Part shown: one piece after another, positions 17,369 through 28,767 of the stretch
Layout: each line of letters starts with the position of its first letter
Position numbering within the stretch: position 1 is the stretch's first letter
Assembly: GCA_934589675.1 (NCBI GenBank)
Contig: CAKTOF010000023.1
Coordinates: 1-32,444, forward strand
DNA from: an uncultured Oscillospiraceae bacterium
GTDB taxonomy: Bacteria > Bacillota > Clostridia > Oscillospirales > Oscillospiraceae
DNA length: 32,444 nucleotides
Reading direction: 5' to 3'
Made by a program: the position numbers and the translations under genes
Notes under the pieces: model-generated
Databases searched by the model: none
The model's input: only the letters and a program-made list of their open reading frames with translations
Told to the model about the DNA's origin: nothing

Positions 17369-18055
17369 TCACAAGAACAGGCCGTTGTCGGCCATGGAGA
17401 CGAAGTCGTCGTCCGCGACGACGATGTGGTCGGCGAGCAGGATGCCGACGGCGTCGAGCGCAGTGCGGATCTGGCGCGTCGTGGCCTCGTCCTCGCGCGA
17501 GGGAAGCGCGATGCCGCTGACGTGGTTGTGCGCGAGCACGACGCTCGTGGCGTTATACGTCAGCGCGGCCTCGACGATCTTGCGGACGGACACGCCGGCC
17601 GTGTTGACGCCGCCGCGAAAGAGCAGCCGGCAGTCCAAAACCTTGCACTTGGCGTCCAGGCACAGAAGATACACGACCTCGTCGCGCTCGCCGTGAAAAA
17701 ACGGCAGCAGATACCGGCCGCATTTTTCCGTCGTGTCGAGCACCTGCTCGAATTTTGCCCGGTCGATGAGATGCCGCCGCGCACTCTGCGGGACAAGAGA
17801 TAACAGCAGCGCCGCGCTCTCGCCCACGCCCTCGACGCGCGAGATCTCCGTGACCGGCGCCTCGAACACGGCCGCGAGCGAGCCGAACCGCTCGAGCAGT
17901 CGGTGCGCGATGGGGTTCGTGTCGCGGCGCGGGATGGCGAAGAAGAGCAGAAGCTCTAAAACCTGCACGTCGCTCATGCTGTCGAGCCCCGCGCGCAGGA
18001 ACTGCTCGCGCAGCCGCGCGCGGTGGCCGCCGTGGATGTTGCCACCTTCCGCCAT
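17369..18055 (-). CDS. radC: RadC family JAB/MPN-domain protein
   Basis: A 228-residue protein with an N-terminal UPF0758 helical domain including a helix-hairpin-helix (ISRVEGVGESAALLL). A C-terminal JAMM metalloprotease-like domain follows: FRGGVNTAGVSVRKIVEAAL, then AHNHVSGIALPSRED. The metal set H176, H178 and D189 fits H-x-H-x7-S-x2-D. The usual HNHPSG reads HNHVSG here. Despite its name, a role in DNA repair is not established for the family. AAAGGAGG precedes the start, 17 bp after the uvrA stop, so it is the last gene of pyrE-uvrA-radC. Confidence 0.93.
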   Translation of the reverse strand: MAEGGNIHGGHRARLREQFLRAGLDSMSDVQVLELLLFFAIPRRDTNPIAHRLLERFGSLAAVFEAPVTEISRVEGVGESAALLLSLVPQSARRHLIDRAKFEQVLDTTEKCGRYLLPFFHGERDEVVYLLCLDAKCKVLDCRLLFRGGVNTAGVSVRKIVEAALTYNATSVVLAHNHVSGIALPSREDEATTRQIRTALDAVGILLADHIVVADDDFVSMADNGLFL

Positions 18056-18072
18056 GGCCCGCGCCTCCTTTC

Positions 18073-20913
<2,841 letters not shown>

Positions 20914-21594
20914 TTACGCCTTCGCCCCATACTGCGCAAGGTAGTCCTCCATGCGCGAACACATTTCGTCGTCGATATAGACCTTCCCGTCGACCGGGCG
21001 GCCGTGCAGGTGCGCGATGACCTCGCGCACGGTGACGATCGGGAAGACGGCGATGCCGTAGTCGTCGCGCAGCTCGGCGAGCGCCGACTTCTCGCCCGTG
21101 CCGCGCTCCATGCGGTCGACGGAGACGAAGAGCGCCGTGAACTTCACGTCCGCAACAGACTTGAACAGCGCGATCGTCTCGCGCACGGCCGTGCCGGCCG
21201 TGACGACGTCCTCGATGATGGCGATGCGGTCGCCATTTTGCGGCTTGTAGCCGACCATGCTGCCGCCCTCGCCGTGATCCTTGGCCTCCTTGCGGTTGAA
21301 GCAGTACGGATAGTCCTCCCCGTACTCGCGGTAGAGCGCCGCCGCGGCCGTGACGGCCAGCGGGATGCCCTTGTAGGCCGGCCCGAACAGCGCGTCCGCG
21401 CCGCCGGCGGAGGCGAGATGGTCGTGGATGGCCGCCGCGTAATACCGGCCGAGCGCGTCGGCCTGCGCGCCGGTCTTATAGTTGCCGGTGTTGATGAAGT
21501 ACGGCGTTTTGCGGCCGGACTTCGTCGTAAAGTCGCCGAACGTCAGAACGCCCGCGCGCACCATAAACTCGATAAATTCCTCTTTGTAGCCCAT
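20914..21594 (-). CDS. pyrE: Orotate phosphoribosyltransferase
   Basis: A 226-residue enzyme of pyrimidine synthesis: orotate + PRPP to orotidine 5'-phosphate + PPi. It has FTTKSGRKTPYFINTGNY near the N-terminus, FGPAYKGIPLAV, and the PRPP loop IAIIEDVVTAGTAVRE (about 124-139). It is slightly longer than the common form. ATG at 21594 has an AGGGAG site; the frame runs 16 codons further up without one. It is first in a pyrE-uvrA-radC operon, an unusual partnership because pyr genes usually cluster together. No PyrR or attenuator structure is visible in the short leader. Confidence 0.95.
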   Translation of the reverse strand: MGYKEEFIEFMVRAGVLTFGDFTTKSGRKTPYFINTGNYKTGAQADALGRYYAAAIHDHLASAGGADALFGPAYKGIPLAVTAAAALYREYGEDYPYCFNRKEAKDHGEGGSMVGYKPQNGDRIAIIEDVVTAGTAVRETIALFKSVADVKFTALFVSVDRMERGTGEKSALAELRDDYGIAVFPIVTVREVIAHLHGRPVDGKVYIDDEMCSRMEDYLAQYGAKA

Positions 21595-21632
21595 GAGAAG
21601 CTCCCTTCCGCCCCGCCTTCCGGGGCCATCTG

Positions 21633-21661
21633 ATTGTAGCACAGCGCATTTTCGATTGCAA
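21633..21661 (-). promoter_or_regulatory. Promoter of pyrE-uvrA-radC
   Basis: Leftward TTGCAA (21661-21656), a 17-bp spacer and TACAAT (21638-21633), 39 bp before the pyrE start. Confidence 0.7.
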
Positions 21662-21672
21662 ACGTTTGTTTT

Positions 21673-23055
21673 TCAGTCGCTCTCCCGCGGAGCCGCGTCC
21701 GTCAGCGCGGCGCGCGTCTTCCAGCGGCCGGAGAAGAAGTACGCCCCCGAGATGGCCGCCGCGCCGAACGGCGCGATGGTCGAGCCGACGAAAATGCCCC
21801 GGAGCCCAAGCCCGAGCGCGACGGAGAACAGCGCCGAGAGCGAGATGCGCAGCACCAGCCCGTCGAACAGGCAGGCGACCATCGTCAGCGCGGAGAAGCC
21901 CGTGCCGTTCGTCATGGCAAAAAAGCCGCTCATGAGCGCGTGGGCGATGTATGAGACGGAAAGCCAGCGCAGATATTCCACGCCGACGGCCACGACGTCC
22001 GGGTCGGTGTTGAAGATCTTCACGATCTGCGCCGGGAAGAGCTGGACGGCCAGGATGATGACCGCCTCGATGGCAAGGCCGATGCCGAGCGTCCACCACA
22101 CGACGCTGCCCGCGCGGCGGCGGTGCCCCGCGCCGATGTTCTGGCCGACCATCGTCGCGCCTGCGGCCGTGAGCGAGTTGACCGGCAGCGTTGCAAACGC
22201 GTCCACGCGGCTGCCCACGCCGTAGCCCGCCGAGGCGGCCACGCCGTAGCCGTTGACGAGCGTGATGACGAACAGGATGGAGATGTTGATGAACGAGAAC
22301 TGCACGATGAACGGCAGGCCGATCTTCACGATCGTCTTCACGCGCTCGCCGACGAGGCGGAAGCTCGCGCGCCGGAAGTCAAAGTCGACCTGCTCGCGGT
22401 GGCGGTAGAGATACACGGCCGAAAACGCGAACGCCACGCCCTGCGCGACGACGGTCGCCGCGGCCGCGCCGCCGGCCTTCCAGCCAAAGACGGCGACGAA
22501 CAGCAGGTCGAGCACGATGTTCACAGCCGTGGCCACCGCGACGAACAGCATCGGCCGGCGCGAGTCGCCCAGCGCGCGCAGGATGGAGCAGATGGAGTTG
22601 TACCCGAAAATGAACACGCAGCCGATGGCGCAGATGAACAGATACTCCACGCCCTGCTCGAGCGACTCCGCCGGGATGCGGACGAGCTTCAGAAGCGGCC
22701 GCGTGAACAGCAGCACCAGAACGGTCAGCACGACGCCGATGAGCATCGTCAGCGTCAGCGACGTGCCGATCGTCTCGCTCTGCGCGCGCTCGTCGCCCGC
22801 GCCGCGAAACTGCGCGATCATGACCTGCGCGCCCATGGCGATGCCCGCGCCGATGGAGAAGAAGAGCTGCGTCACAAAGCCGCCCGTGTTGACGGCGGGC
22901 AGCCCCGCCGAGCCGACGAACTGGCCGACGACGATCATGTCCACGACATTGTACACCGACTGCATGAGGTTGGCCAGCAGGAACGGCCACGCAAAGTGAA
23001 CAAGCAGGCGCGGCACGCTGCCGCGCGTAAGGTCCATACCCGGTTGATTTGCCAT
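21673..23055 (-). CDS. MATE family exporter (second copy)
   Basis: A 460-residue 12-helix MATE transporter: DLTRGSVPRLLVHFAWPFLLAN, LMQSVYNVVDMIVVGQFVG, and the second-half repeat near VKTIVKIGLPFIVQFSF. Substrate unknown. ATG at 23055 follows a GGAGGGG site; 17 extra upstream codons are open but unsupported. It starts 20 bp after the rsmG stop, so it closes an LTA synthase-rsmG-MATE transcription unit. It is clearly diverged from the MATE at 3646-4983. Confidence 0.92.
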   Translation of the reverse strand: MANQPGMDLTRGSVPRLLVHFAWPFLLANLMQSVYNVVDMIVVGQFVGSAGLPAVNTGGFVTQLFFSIGAGIAMGAQVMIAQFRGAGDERAQSETIGTSLTLTMLIGVVLTVLVLLFTRPLLKLVRIPAESLEQGVEYLFICAIGCVFIFGYNSICSILRALGDSRRPMLFVAVATAVNIVLDLLFVAVFGWKAGGAAAATVVAQGVAFAFSAVYLYRHREQVDFDFRRASFRLVGERVKTIVKIGLPFIVQFSFINISILFVITLVNGYGVAASAGYGVGSRVDAFATLPVNSLTAAGATMVGQNIGAGHRRRAGSVVWWTLGIGLAIEAVIILAVQLFPAQIVKIFNTDPDVVAVGVEYLRWLSVSYIAHALMSGFFAMTNGTGFSALTMVACLFDGLVLRISLSALFSVALGLGLRGIFVGSTIAPFGAAAISGAYFFSGRWKTRAALTDAAPRESD

Positions 23056-23075
23056 AAAATATCCCCTCCGCGCCC

Positions 23076-23774
23076 TTACAGCGGCGCTTTTTTCATCTTG
23101 CCCCACGCGCGCGGGTACCGATCCGGCGTGGGCGCGCGCTTCTGGATTTTCACGATGCAGTGCGCCGTGTCCGTGCCGGGGAGCTTCACCTGCACGATCT
23201 CAGGCGCGCTGCCGCCGAGGATTTGAATTGCGGAAGCGGCCTCCGCCGCTTCCTCGCCCGCGTCCGGGCCCTTGAGCGCGTAGAACCACCCGCCGACCTT
23301 CACGAGCGGCAGGCACAGCTCCGCGAGCAGCCGCAGCCGCGCCACGGCGCGCGAGACGGCCGCGTCATAGCTTTCCCGGTGCTGCGCGGCAAATTCCTCC
23401 GCCCGCGCGGCCACGCAGTCCGCGTCCGTGCCGAGCTGCGGCAGGAGGGCTTTCAGAAAGTTGATCTTCTTCTCCGTCGAGTCGAGCAGCGTCAGCTCGA
23501 TGGTCGGCTCCGCGATTTTCAGCGGCACGCCGGGCATCCCCGCGCCCGTGCCGACGTCGATGACGCGCTTTCCCTTCAGGTCGGCGGCGGTCAGCAGCGC
23601 GAGCGAGTCGAGAAGATGCAGCCGCGCGGCCTGCACGGGGTCGGTGATGGCCGTGAGGTTCATGACCCTGTTCTGCTCGAGCACGGCCGCGCCGTAGGCC
23701 GCAAGGCGCGAGATTTTCCCGTCGTCAAGGCTGAGTCCCAGCTCCGGCAGCCCGGCGCGAAGCGTTGCTTCCAT
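23076..23774 (-). CDS. rsmG: 16S rRNA (guanine-527-N7)-methyltransferase RsmG
   Basis: A 232-residue SAM-dependent methyltransferase that modifies G527 of 16S rRNA; its loss gives low-level streptomycin resistance. It has NLTAITDPVQAARLHLLDSL, SAM motif DVGTGAGMPG (73-82), LLDSTEKKINFL and SRAVARLRLLAELCLPLVK. The start is ATG 23774, matching the family N-terminus; the longer frame upstream overlaps the LTA synthase. It sits between a cell-envelope enzyme and an exporter, not in the usual mnmE-mnmG-rsmG cluster near the origin. Confidence 0.95.
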   Translation of the reverse strand: MEATLRAGLPELGLSLDDGKISRLAAYGAAVLEQNRVMNLTAITDPVQAARLHLLDSLALLTAADLKGKRVIDVGTGAGMPGVPLKIAEPTIELTLLDSTEKKINFLKALLPQLGTDADCVAARAEEFAAQHRESYDAAVSRAVARLRLLAELCLPLVKVGGWFYALKGPDAGEEAAEAASAIQILGGSAPEIVQVKLPGTDTAHCIVKIQKRAPTPDRYPRAWGKMKKAPL

Positions 23775-23787
23775 GGTGTGTCCTCCG

Positions 23788-25668
23788 TTATCCGCGGTAT
23801 TTTTTGCGCAGGTAGTATTCCGCGCACGCAAAGTCGTTTTCCGCCTGCGCGGCTTCCTCCGGCAGCGAGGTGAGCAGGTCGCCGCGCGACATGTACTTCT
23901 CCGTCGAGTGCAGCACCTGCACCTGCGCCTCCAGCGCGCGCGAGACGCGCATGAACGCGGGGCCGTCATAGCCGCACTGCGAAAAGACCTCGTTCATGAG
24001 AAAGTACGGCCCGATCGTCGGACCCTCGCCGGAAAAGCTGCCGCCCGTCGCGGCCTTGGCCGCGTCGTTGGCCCAGATGAGGTAGGGCGTGGCGTAGTAA
24101 TCTTCAAAGCCCTCGGCCGTCGCGCGCGTGAGATTGACGCCGATGGCGCCGTAGTCGGCGTTGCCGTCGCCGAGCGTCGGCTTATGGTCGCCGAAGAGCA
24201 CGATCACGACGGGCGCTTCATCGTCCCGGAACGAGTCGACGAAGTCATAGAGCCGCCGGCAGGTGTCCGCGACGCCGCCGAAGTAGTTGTTCACGGTGTA
24301 ATACGTTGAATCGGAAAGCCCGTCGTGCGAAATATACTCGCCGTCCCAGCATAGCTCCGTGTCCGAGTACGTCCCGTGGTTCTGGTACGAGACGGAGAAC
24401 GAGAAATACGGCGCGCCGTCCGCCGCGCCCTGCTCATAGAGCTCGCGCACGGCGGGCAGGAACACAGAATCGGGCGCGTACTCTTCGTCCGTGCGGTCGT
24501 CGAAGTAGTTTTCCTTGAAATCGTAGCGCTCGAAGCCGAAATTCTCGTTGATGTTCTGGCGGTTATAGTACCAGTCGTGCCCCGGATGGCAGCCCTCGGC
24601 CGTGTAGCCCTGCTCCCGCAGATAGTGGACGTAGCTCCAGCTGCTTGCGCGGTAGCTCGGGTGCGGATAGCGCGTGCCGGTCAAAAAGCTGCGCTCGGCG
24701 TTGACCGTGCCGCCGCCCATCGTGTCGGCGATCATCGTGCCGTGGTAGCTCTCGGTCTCGAGCTTATGCAGCATTTCGTAGGGGTCGGTCTCAAACTCCA
24801 CGCCGCAGCTTGAGAAGTCTGAAAAGCTCTCGAGCATGATGCACACGAAGTTGACGCGGCTTTCCTCCGGGATGCCGGACGCCGCATCCTCGGCCAGCAG
24901 CGCCTCCGCGCGCGCGTCTGAATAGCCCGCCGGCTTTTCCGGGAAGCAGTCCTTCACGCTGTGCAGGAACGGGTAGACAAACCCGTGCGAGGCGTAGTCC
25001 TCCACCGGCTCCCATTGGTTAAAAAGCGTGTAATTTTGCAGCGATTTGTAGAGCGCGTCGTCCGTGTACCAGAGAAAATACGCGCCGAACAGCGCGCCGA
25101 GCGGCAGAAGCGACGCCGCCGCGCGATAGCGGAATCTTCCCAGCCGGCCGCGCGCGAAGATCATGAGCGCCAGCACGCCGAGCACGCAGCAGCGGATGCC
25201 GCGCACGAACTTGTCCTCAAGCCGGATGGTATACCCGCCCGCGCCGACGATCTGGAACGCCTCGAGCGCGTTTTCGATGTCCTCCGCGACGAGCGGATCG
25301 TCGCGGTAGACGACCTTGAAATAGTTCGCATACGTCAGCGAGACCACGAGCGCGGCCGTAAGGGCAAACGCCAGCCACGGCCGGTCGGTCAGCACCCACA
25401 AAAACGCGAGCAGCAGCACGACCGGCAGGATATTGAGCGCCGCGAGCGCCGGGATGGAAAAATACGACCGCAGCCGCACGAGCACGGGATACAGCGCGCC
25501 GAAATAAAGGCTCAGGCAGCCGAGCGCGACGCCCGCGCCCAGCACCCACAGCGCCGTCCAGAGCTTTAAGATCAGCCGGTGCTTCGCGCTCTTTCCGAGC
25601 GGATCGAACGGGTCGCGCTCCCGCACGCGCCGGATGGCCGCGCGCGCGCGCAAAAATGCCTCTTTCAT
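23788..25668 (-). CDS. LTA synthase family membrane sulfatase-like protein
   Basis: A 626-residue protein with about five N-terminal membrane helices (around 35-60, 73-93, 97-117, 157-171, 183-201) and an extracellular alkaline-phosphatase-fold domain. Catalytic features match LtaS/phosphoglycerol transferases: FVCIMLESFSDF (metal-binding Glu280), GGGTVNAERSFLTG with the nucleophile Thr321, and LFGDHKPTLGDG (Asp-His pair). Such enzymes move glycerol-phosphate from phosphatidylglycerol to lipoteichoic acid or to other glycans. Whether this one makes LTA or decorates another polymer cannot be told. It is first gene of the unit continuing into rsmG and MATE. A terminator ends about 20 bp before its start, leaving little room for a promoter. 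Confidence 0.88.
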   Translation of the reverse strand: MKEAFLRARAAIRRVRERDPFDPLGKSAKHRLILKLWTALWVLGAGVALGCLSLYFGALYPVLVRLRSYFSIPALAALNILPVVLLLAFLWVLTDRPWLAFALTAALVVSLTYANYFKVVYRDDPLVAEDIENALEAFQIVGAGGYTIRLEDKFVRGIRCCVLGVLALMIFARGRLGRFRYRAAASLLPLGALFGAYFLWYTDDALYKSLQNYTLFNQWEPVEDYASHGFVYPFLHSVKDCFPEKPAGYSDARAEALLAEDAASGIPEESRVNFVCIMLESFSDFSSCGVEFETDPYEMLHKLETESYHGTMIADTMGGGTVNAERSFLTGTRYPHPSYRASSWSYVHYLREQGYTAEGCHPGHDWYYNRQNINENFGFERYDFKENYFDDRTDEEYAPDSVFLPAVRELYEQGAADGAPYFSFSVSYQNHGTYSDTELCWDGEYISHDGLSDSTYYTVNNYFGGVADTCRRLYDFVDSFRDDEAPVVIVLFGDHKPTLGDGNADYGAIGVNLTRATAEGFEDYYATPYLIWANDAAKAATGGSFSGEGPTIGPYFLMNEVFSQCGYDGPAFMRVSRALEAQVQVLHSTEKYMSRGDLLTSLPEEAAQAENDFACAEYYLRKKYRG

Positions 25669-25688
25669 GGATCAATCCCCTTCCGGGC

Positions 25689-25713
25689 AAAAAAAGGGGC
25701 GCGGACGCGCCCC
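25689..25713 (-). terminator. Terminator between glyQS and the LTA synthase gene
   Basis: GGGGCGCG/CGCGCCCC stem with a 2-nt loop and seven T leftward (25695-25689). It ends about 20 bp before the LTA synthase start, so it either ends glyQS or attenuates the downstream operon. Confidence 0.85.
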
Positions 25714-25755
25714 TTGCAGATTGCCATAAGCGCTTCCTGCCTTGTCGGCACAAAA

Positions 25756-25920
25756 GCCTCGCAGAGTTTCGCCCTCCGCAGAGGGCGAAATAAAATCCAA
25801 ATCCGTTTTTTTCGGGGACATGCGCCTCGAAAAAAACTCTTTACAGGCTGCAAGTGTGCGGGCCCTGCTCGTGCGCGCAGTCAGCCTGCGTCCCCTCGCT
25901 TGCCGAACGGGTTCGGCAAG
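25756..25920 (-). ncRNA. Covarying structured intergenic element, copy 2 (after glyQS)
   Basis: Second copy of the element at 17178-17365. Stem 1 is TTTCGCCCTC-CGCA-GAGGGCGAAA (25767-25790). Stem 2 is TTTTTTTCG with CGAAAAAAA (25806-25836). Stem 3 is CAGGCTG (25844-25850) with CAGCCTG (25882-25888) around the same CAAGTGTG and TGCGCGCAGT blocks. The end hairpin is CTTGCCGAAC/GTTCGGCAAG (25899-25920). Base changes relative to copy 1 fall on both sides of each stem and keep pairing. Leftward it begins 5 bp after the glyQS stop and is followed by a terminator at 25713-25689. Confidence 0.65.
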
Positions 25921-25925
25921 CGGTG

Positions 25926-27347
25926 TCAAAACGCGATTTTGTCGGAAATGTAGGAAGCAAGCTCCGCAATCGGGATGCGGACCTGCTCCATGGTGTCGCG
26001 GTCGCGCACGGTGACGCAGTGGTCGGCCGGGGTCTTGTCGTCGCCGACGGTCTCGAAGTCGACCGTGATGCAAAGCGGCGTGCCGATCTCGTCCTGACGG
26101 CGGTAGCGCTTGCCGATGGAGCCGGCGTCGTCGTAGTCGACCATAAAATGTTTGCTCAGCTCCGTCTGGATCTCGCGCGCCGGGCCGGCGAGCTTTTTGG
26201 AAAGCGGCAGCACCGCGCACTTGAACGGCGCGAGCGCCGGATGCAGGTGCATGACCGTGCGCACGTCGTTTTTCGCCTCGTCGACGACCTCCTCGTCATA
26301 CGCGTCGCACAGCACGGCGAGCACGCTGCGCTCGACGCCGAGGCTCGGCTCGATGACATAGGGGATGTAGTGCTCGTTCTTCTCCTGATCGAAGTACGTC
26401 AGGTCCTTGCCCGAGGTGTTCTGGTGCTGTGTGAGGTCGTAGTCCGTGCGGTCGGCCACGCCCCAGAGCTCGCCCCAGCCGAACGGGAAGAGGAACTCGA
26501 AGTCCGTCGTCGCCTTGGAGTAGAAGCAAAGCTCCTCCGGGTCATGGTCGCGCAGGCGCAGGTTCTCGTCGCGCAGGCCGATGGACAAAAGGAAGTTGTG
26601 GCAGAACGTGCGCCAGTAGGCGAACCACTCAAGGTCGGTGCCCGGCTCGCAGAAGAACTCCAGCTCCATCTGCTCGAACTCGCGCACGCGGAAGATGAAG
26701 TTGCCCGGCGTGATCTCGTTGCGGAAGCTCTTTCCGATCTGGCCGATGCCGAACGGCAGCTTGCGGCGCGTCGTGCGCTGGACGTTCACGAAGTTCGTGA
26801 AGATGCCCTGCGCCGTCTCGGGGCGAAGATAGACCGTGTTCTTCGCGTCCTCCGTGACGCCCTGGAACGTCTTGAACATCAGGTTGAACTGGCGGATGTC
26901 CGTGAAGTTGTGCTTGCCGCACGTCGGGCACGGGATCTGGTGCTCTTCGACGAAGTCCTTCATCTCGCTCTGCGAGAAGGCGTCGATGGGCTTGGGCAGC
27001 TCGAAGCCCTCCTGCGCGCACCAGTCCTCGATGACCTTGTCGGCGCGGAAGCGCTCGTGGCACTCGCGGCAGTCCATGAGCGGGTCGGAGAAGCCGGCGA
27101 GGTGGCCGGAGGCGACCCACGTCTGCGGGTTCATGAGAATGGCGGCGTCGAGCCCGACGTTGTACGGGTTCTCCTGAACGAACTTCTTCCACCACGCCTT
27201 TTTGACGTTGTTTTTCAGCTCCACGCCGAGCGGGCCGTAGTCCCAGGTGTTCGCCAGGCCGCCGTAGATCTCGCTGCCCGGAAAAATAAAGCCGCGTCCC
27301 TTGCAGAGCGCGACGATCTTGTCCATCGTCTTTTCGCTGTTTTTCAT
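25926..27347 (-). CDS. glyQS: Glycyl-tRNA synthetase, single-chain dimeric type
   Basis: A 473-residue class II synthetase charging tRNA-Gly. It begins with GRGFIFPGSEIYGGLANTWDYGPLG, has a zinc-like pair set (CRECHERF and CPTCGKHNF) and class II motif 2 (FRNEITPGNFIFRVREFEQMELEFF). Motif 3 is VEPSLGVERSVLA-like (VIEPSLGVERS), and a C-terminal anticodon-binding domain begins APFKCAVLPLSKK. This is the alpha2 (archaeal/eukaryotic-like) form found in many Firmicutes, not the alpha2beta2 GlyQ/GlyS form. The leader is short (about 50 nt), so there is no room for a T-box. Its own promoter is strong. Confidence 0.96.
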   Translation of the reverse strand: MKNSEKTMDKIVALCKGRGFIFPGSEIYGGLANTWDYGPLGVELKNNVKKAWWKKFVQENPYNVGLDAAILMNPQTWVASGHLAGFSDPLMDCRECHERFRADKVIEDWCAQEGFELPKPIDAFSQSEMKDFVEEHQIPCPTCGKHNFTDIRQFNLMFKTFQGVTEDAKNTVYLRPETAQGIFTNFVNVQRTTRRKLPFGIGQIGKSFRNEITPGNFIFRVREFEQMELEFFCEPGTDLEWFAYWRTFCHNFLLSIGLRDENLRLRDHDPEELCFYSKATTDFEFLFPFGWGELWGVADRTDYDLTQHQNTSGKDLTYFDQEKNEHYIPYVIEPSLGVERSVLAVLCDAYDEEVVDEAKNDVRTVMHLHPALAPFKCAVLPLSKKLAGPAREIQTELSKHFMVDYDDAGSIGKRYRRQDEIGTPLCITVDFETVGDDKTPADHCVTVRDRDTMEQVRIPIAELASYISDKIAF

Positions 27348-27404
27348 TTGCGCACATCCTTCGTTGTGTATCTTTGTGTTGTGTTCTGTACAATAATATA
27401 GAAT

Positions 27405-27432
27405 ATTATAACCATCCCGCCCCGCTTGTCAA
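27405..27432 (-). promoter_or_regulatory. Promoter of glyQS
   Basis: Leftward TTGACA (27432-27427), a 16-bp spacer and a perfect TATAAT (27410-27405). Confidence 0.8.
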
Positions 27433-27468
27433 CCGATTTGCCGCCGCTTTTCCCCGTTTTTCCACCGG

Positions 27469-27497
27469 TTGCGGAAAAAATCGGAATGTGGTATGAT
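27469..27497 (+). promoter_or_regulatory. Promoter of the DUF3810 gene
   Basis: TTGCGG (27469-27474), a 17-bp spacer and TATGAT (27492-27497), divergent from the glyQS promoter. Confidence 0.6.
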
Positions 27498-27558
27498 GCA
27501 AAGAAGGCTCCGGCGCCCGCCGGGTCGTTTTTACCCTCATCCCCGAAAGGAGTCCCCC

Positions 27559-28626
27559 ATGTTCAAAGCCATCGGCCGGGCCATCGCGTCGGCGATTGCG
27601 CTCGTGCTCACGGGCGTTATGGTCGCCTGCGCGGTCTATGCGCCCGGATTCGTCTTTTCGTTCTACCCCGCCCTCTCCCGCCGCGCCGTGGCCGCCATCG
27701 CGGCCGTGACGGGCGTGTTCCCGTTCCCGGTGTTCGAGGTGCTCATCGTGCTGGCCGTGCTGTGGGCGGTCTATACGCTCGTGCGCGTCATCGTGCAGAA
27801 GCACGGGCTCGTGCGCTGGCTGAGCGGCCTGCTGCTGGCGGTCAGCATCGGCATTTTCCTGTTCGTCGGCCTGTGGGGGCTCAATCACTTCGGCCCGACG
27901 CTCGGCGAAAAGCTCGGGTTGGAAGTCCGGGAATACAGCGTCGAGGAATTGAAGGAGGCCGCGTATTATTATAAAGACCGCGCCGCCGCGCTGGCCGAGC
28001 AGCTTCCCGTAAACGACGACGGGACGACGAAGCTGTCCGGCTTTTCCGCCCTCGCAAAAAGCGCAAATGACGGCTACGCCGTGCTCGCGCAGCGCTACGA
28101 GGTCTTTTCCGGCTCGTTCGCGCCCGTCAAGCGCCTGCTCGGCGGGCGGATCTTCAGCTACATGGGCACGACGGGCATCTTCGTCTGCCTGACGGGCGAG
28201 AGCTGCGTCAACCCGGAGACGTTTCCCTCGTCGCTGCCGCAGACGATGTGCCACGAGATCGGCCACCGCATGGGCTGCGCCGCCGAGGACGAAGCGAACT
28301 TCTGCGGCTTTCTGGCCTGCGCGGCCAATCCGTCTGTTGAGTTTCAGTATTCCGGGTACTATTCCGCGTTCATCCACTGCTACAACGCGCTCTACGACGT
28401 CGACCGCGACGCCGCGCAGGCGCTCTGGGACGCCGCCGGGACACGCCTTCAGACCGACATCCGCGCCGCCGGCGCGCACTACCAGCAGTTTGAGGGCAAG
28501 GTCCAGACGGCCGCGCAGGCCGTGAACGACGCCTACCTCAAGACGTTCTCCGAGGAGCTCGGCGTCCAGTCCTACGGCGCCGTCACGGACTACCTGCTCG
28601 CCTGGTATTTTGCCGGAAACGCCTGA
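27559..28626 (+). CDS. DUF3810-type membrane metallopeptidase-like protein
   Basis: A 355-residue protein with three N-terminal membrane helices (about 8-30, 55-78, 88-107) and a soluble domain with a zincin motif HEIGH (H232, E233, H236), followed by EDEANF (243-248), which would supply the third metal ligand. This matches DUF3810, a family of predicted membrane zinc peptidases without a known substrate. ATG at 27559 has an AAAGGAG site. It is transcribed alone, divergently from glyQS. The peptidase activity is inferred from the motif. Confidence 0.85.
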   Translation: MFKAIGRAIASAIALVLTGVMVACAVYAPGFVFSFYPALSRRAVAAIAAVTGVFPFPVFEVLIVLAVLWAVYTLVRVIVQKHGLVRWLSGLLLAVSIGIFLFVGLWGLNHFGPTLGEKLGLEVREYSVEELKEAAYYYKDRAAALAEQLPVNDDGTTKLSGFSALAKSANDGYAVLAQRYEVFSGSFAPVKRLLGGRIFSYMGTTGIFVCLTGESCVNPETFPSSLPQTMCHEIGHRMGCAAEDEANFCGFLACAANPSVEFQYSGYYSAFIHCYNALYDVDRDAAQALWDAAGTRLQTDIRAAGAHYQQFEGKVQTAAQAVNDAYLKTFSEELGVQSYGAVTDYLLAWYFAGNA

Positions 28627-28642
28627 TTTTCAGAAAAACCCC

Positions 28643-28671
28643 TTGACAAACCGCCTCCCGCCCGCTATAAT
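28643..28671 (+). promoter_or_regulatory. Promoter of tRNA-Val
   Basis: A consensus promoter: TTGACA (28643-28648), a 17-bp spacer and TATAAT (28666-28671), ending 13 bp before the tRNA. Confidence 0.9.
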
Positions 28672-28684
28672 GCCTCATGTGTTC

Positions 28685-28761
28685 GGACGATTAGCTCAGC
28701 TGGTATGAGCATCCGCTTGACGTGCGGGAGGTCACAAGTTCGAGTCTTGTATCGTCCACCA
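28685..28761 (+). tRNA. tRNA-Val (GAC)
   Basis: A full cloverleaf. The acceptor GGACGAT pairs with ATCGTCC and encoded ACCA follows. The D arm is GCTC...GAGC. The anticodon arm is TCCGC-TTGACGT-GCGGG, with anticodon GAC. The T arm is ACAAG-TTCGAGT-CTTGT. The 3' part from 28714 is the left attachment repeat of the integrated element that follows; the element has restored the tRNA sequence. Confidence 0.95.
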
Positions 28762-28762
28762 G
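28714..28762 (+). repeat. attL: 49-bp direct repeat of the tRNA-Val 3' end
   Basis: Identical over 49 bp (CGCTTGACGTGCGGGAGG ... CGTCCACCAG) to 31864-31912. It covers the anticodon loop to one base past the CCA of tRNA-Val. It defines the left end of the integrated element. Confidence 0.93.
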
Positions 28763-28767
28763 ACTGA

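Noticed and set aside
25854..27401. A 515-codon rightward open frame opposite glyQS
   Set aside because: Antisense shadow of a clear glycyl-tRNA synthetase gene.
27348..27404. A T-box riboswitch before glyQS
   Set aside because: The leader from the mapped promoter is only about 50 nt and has no T-box sequence or terminator.
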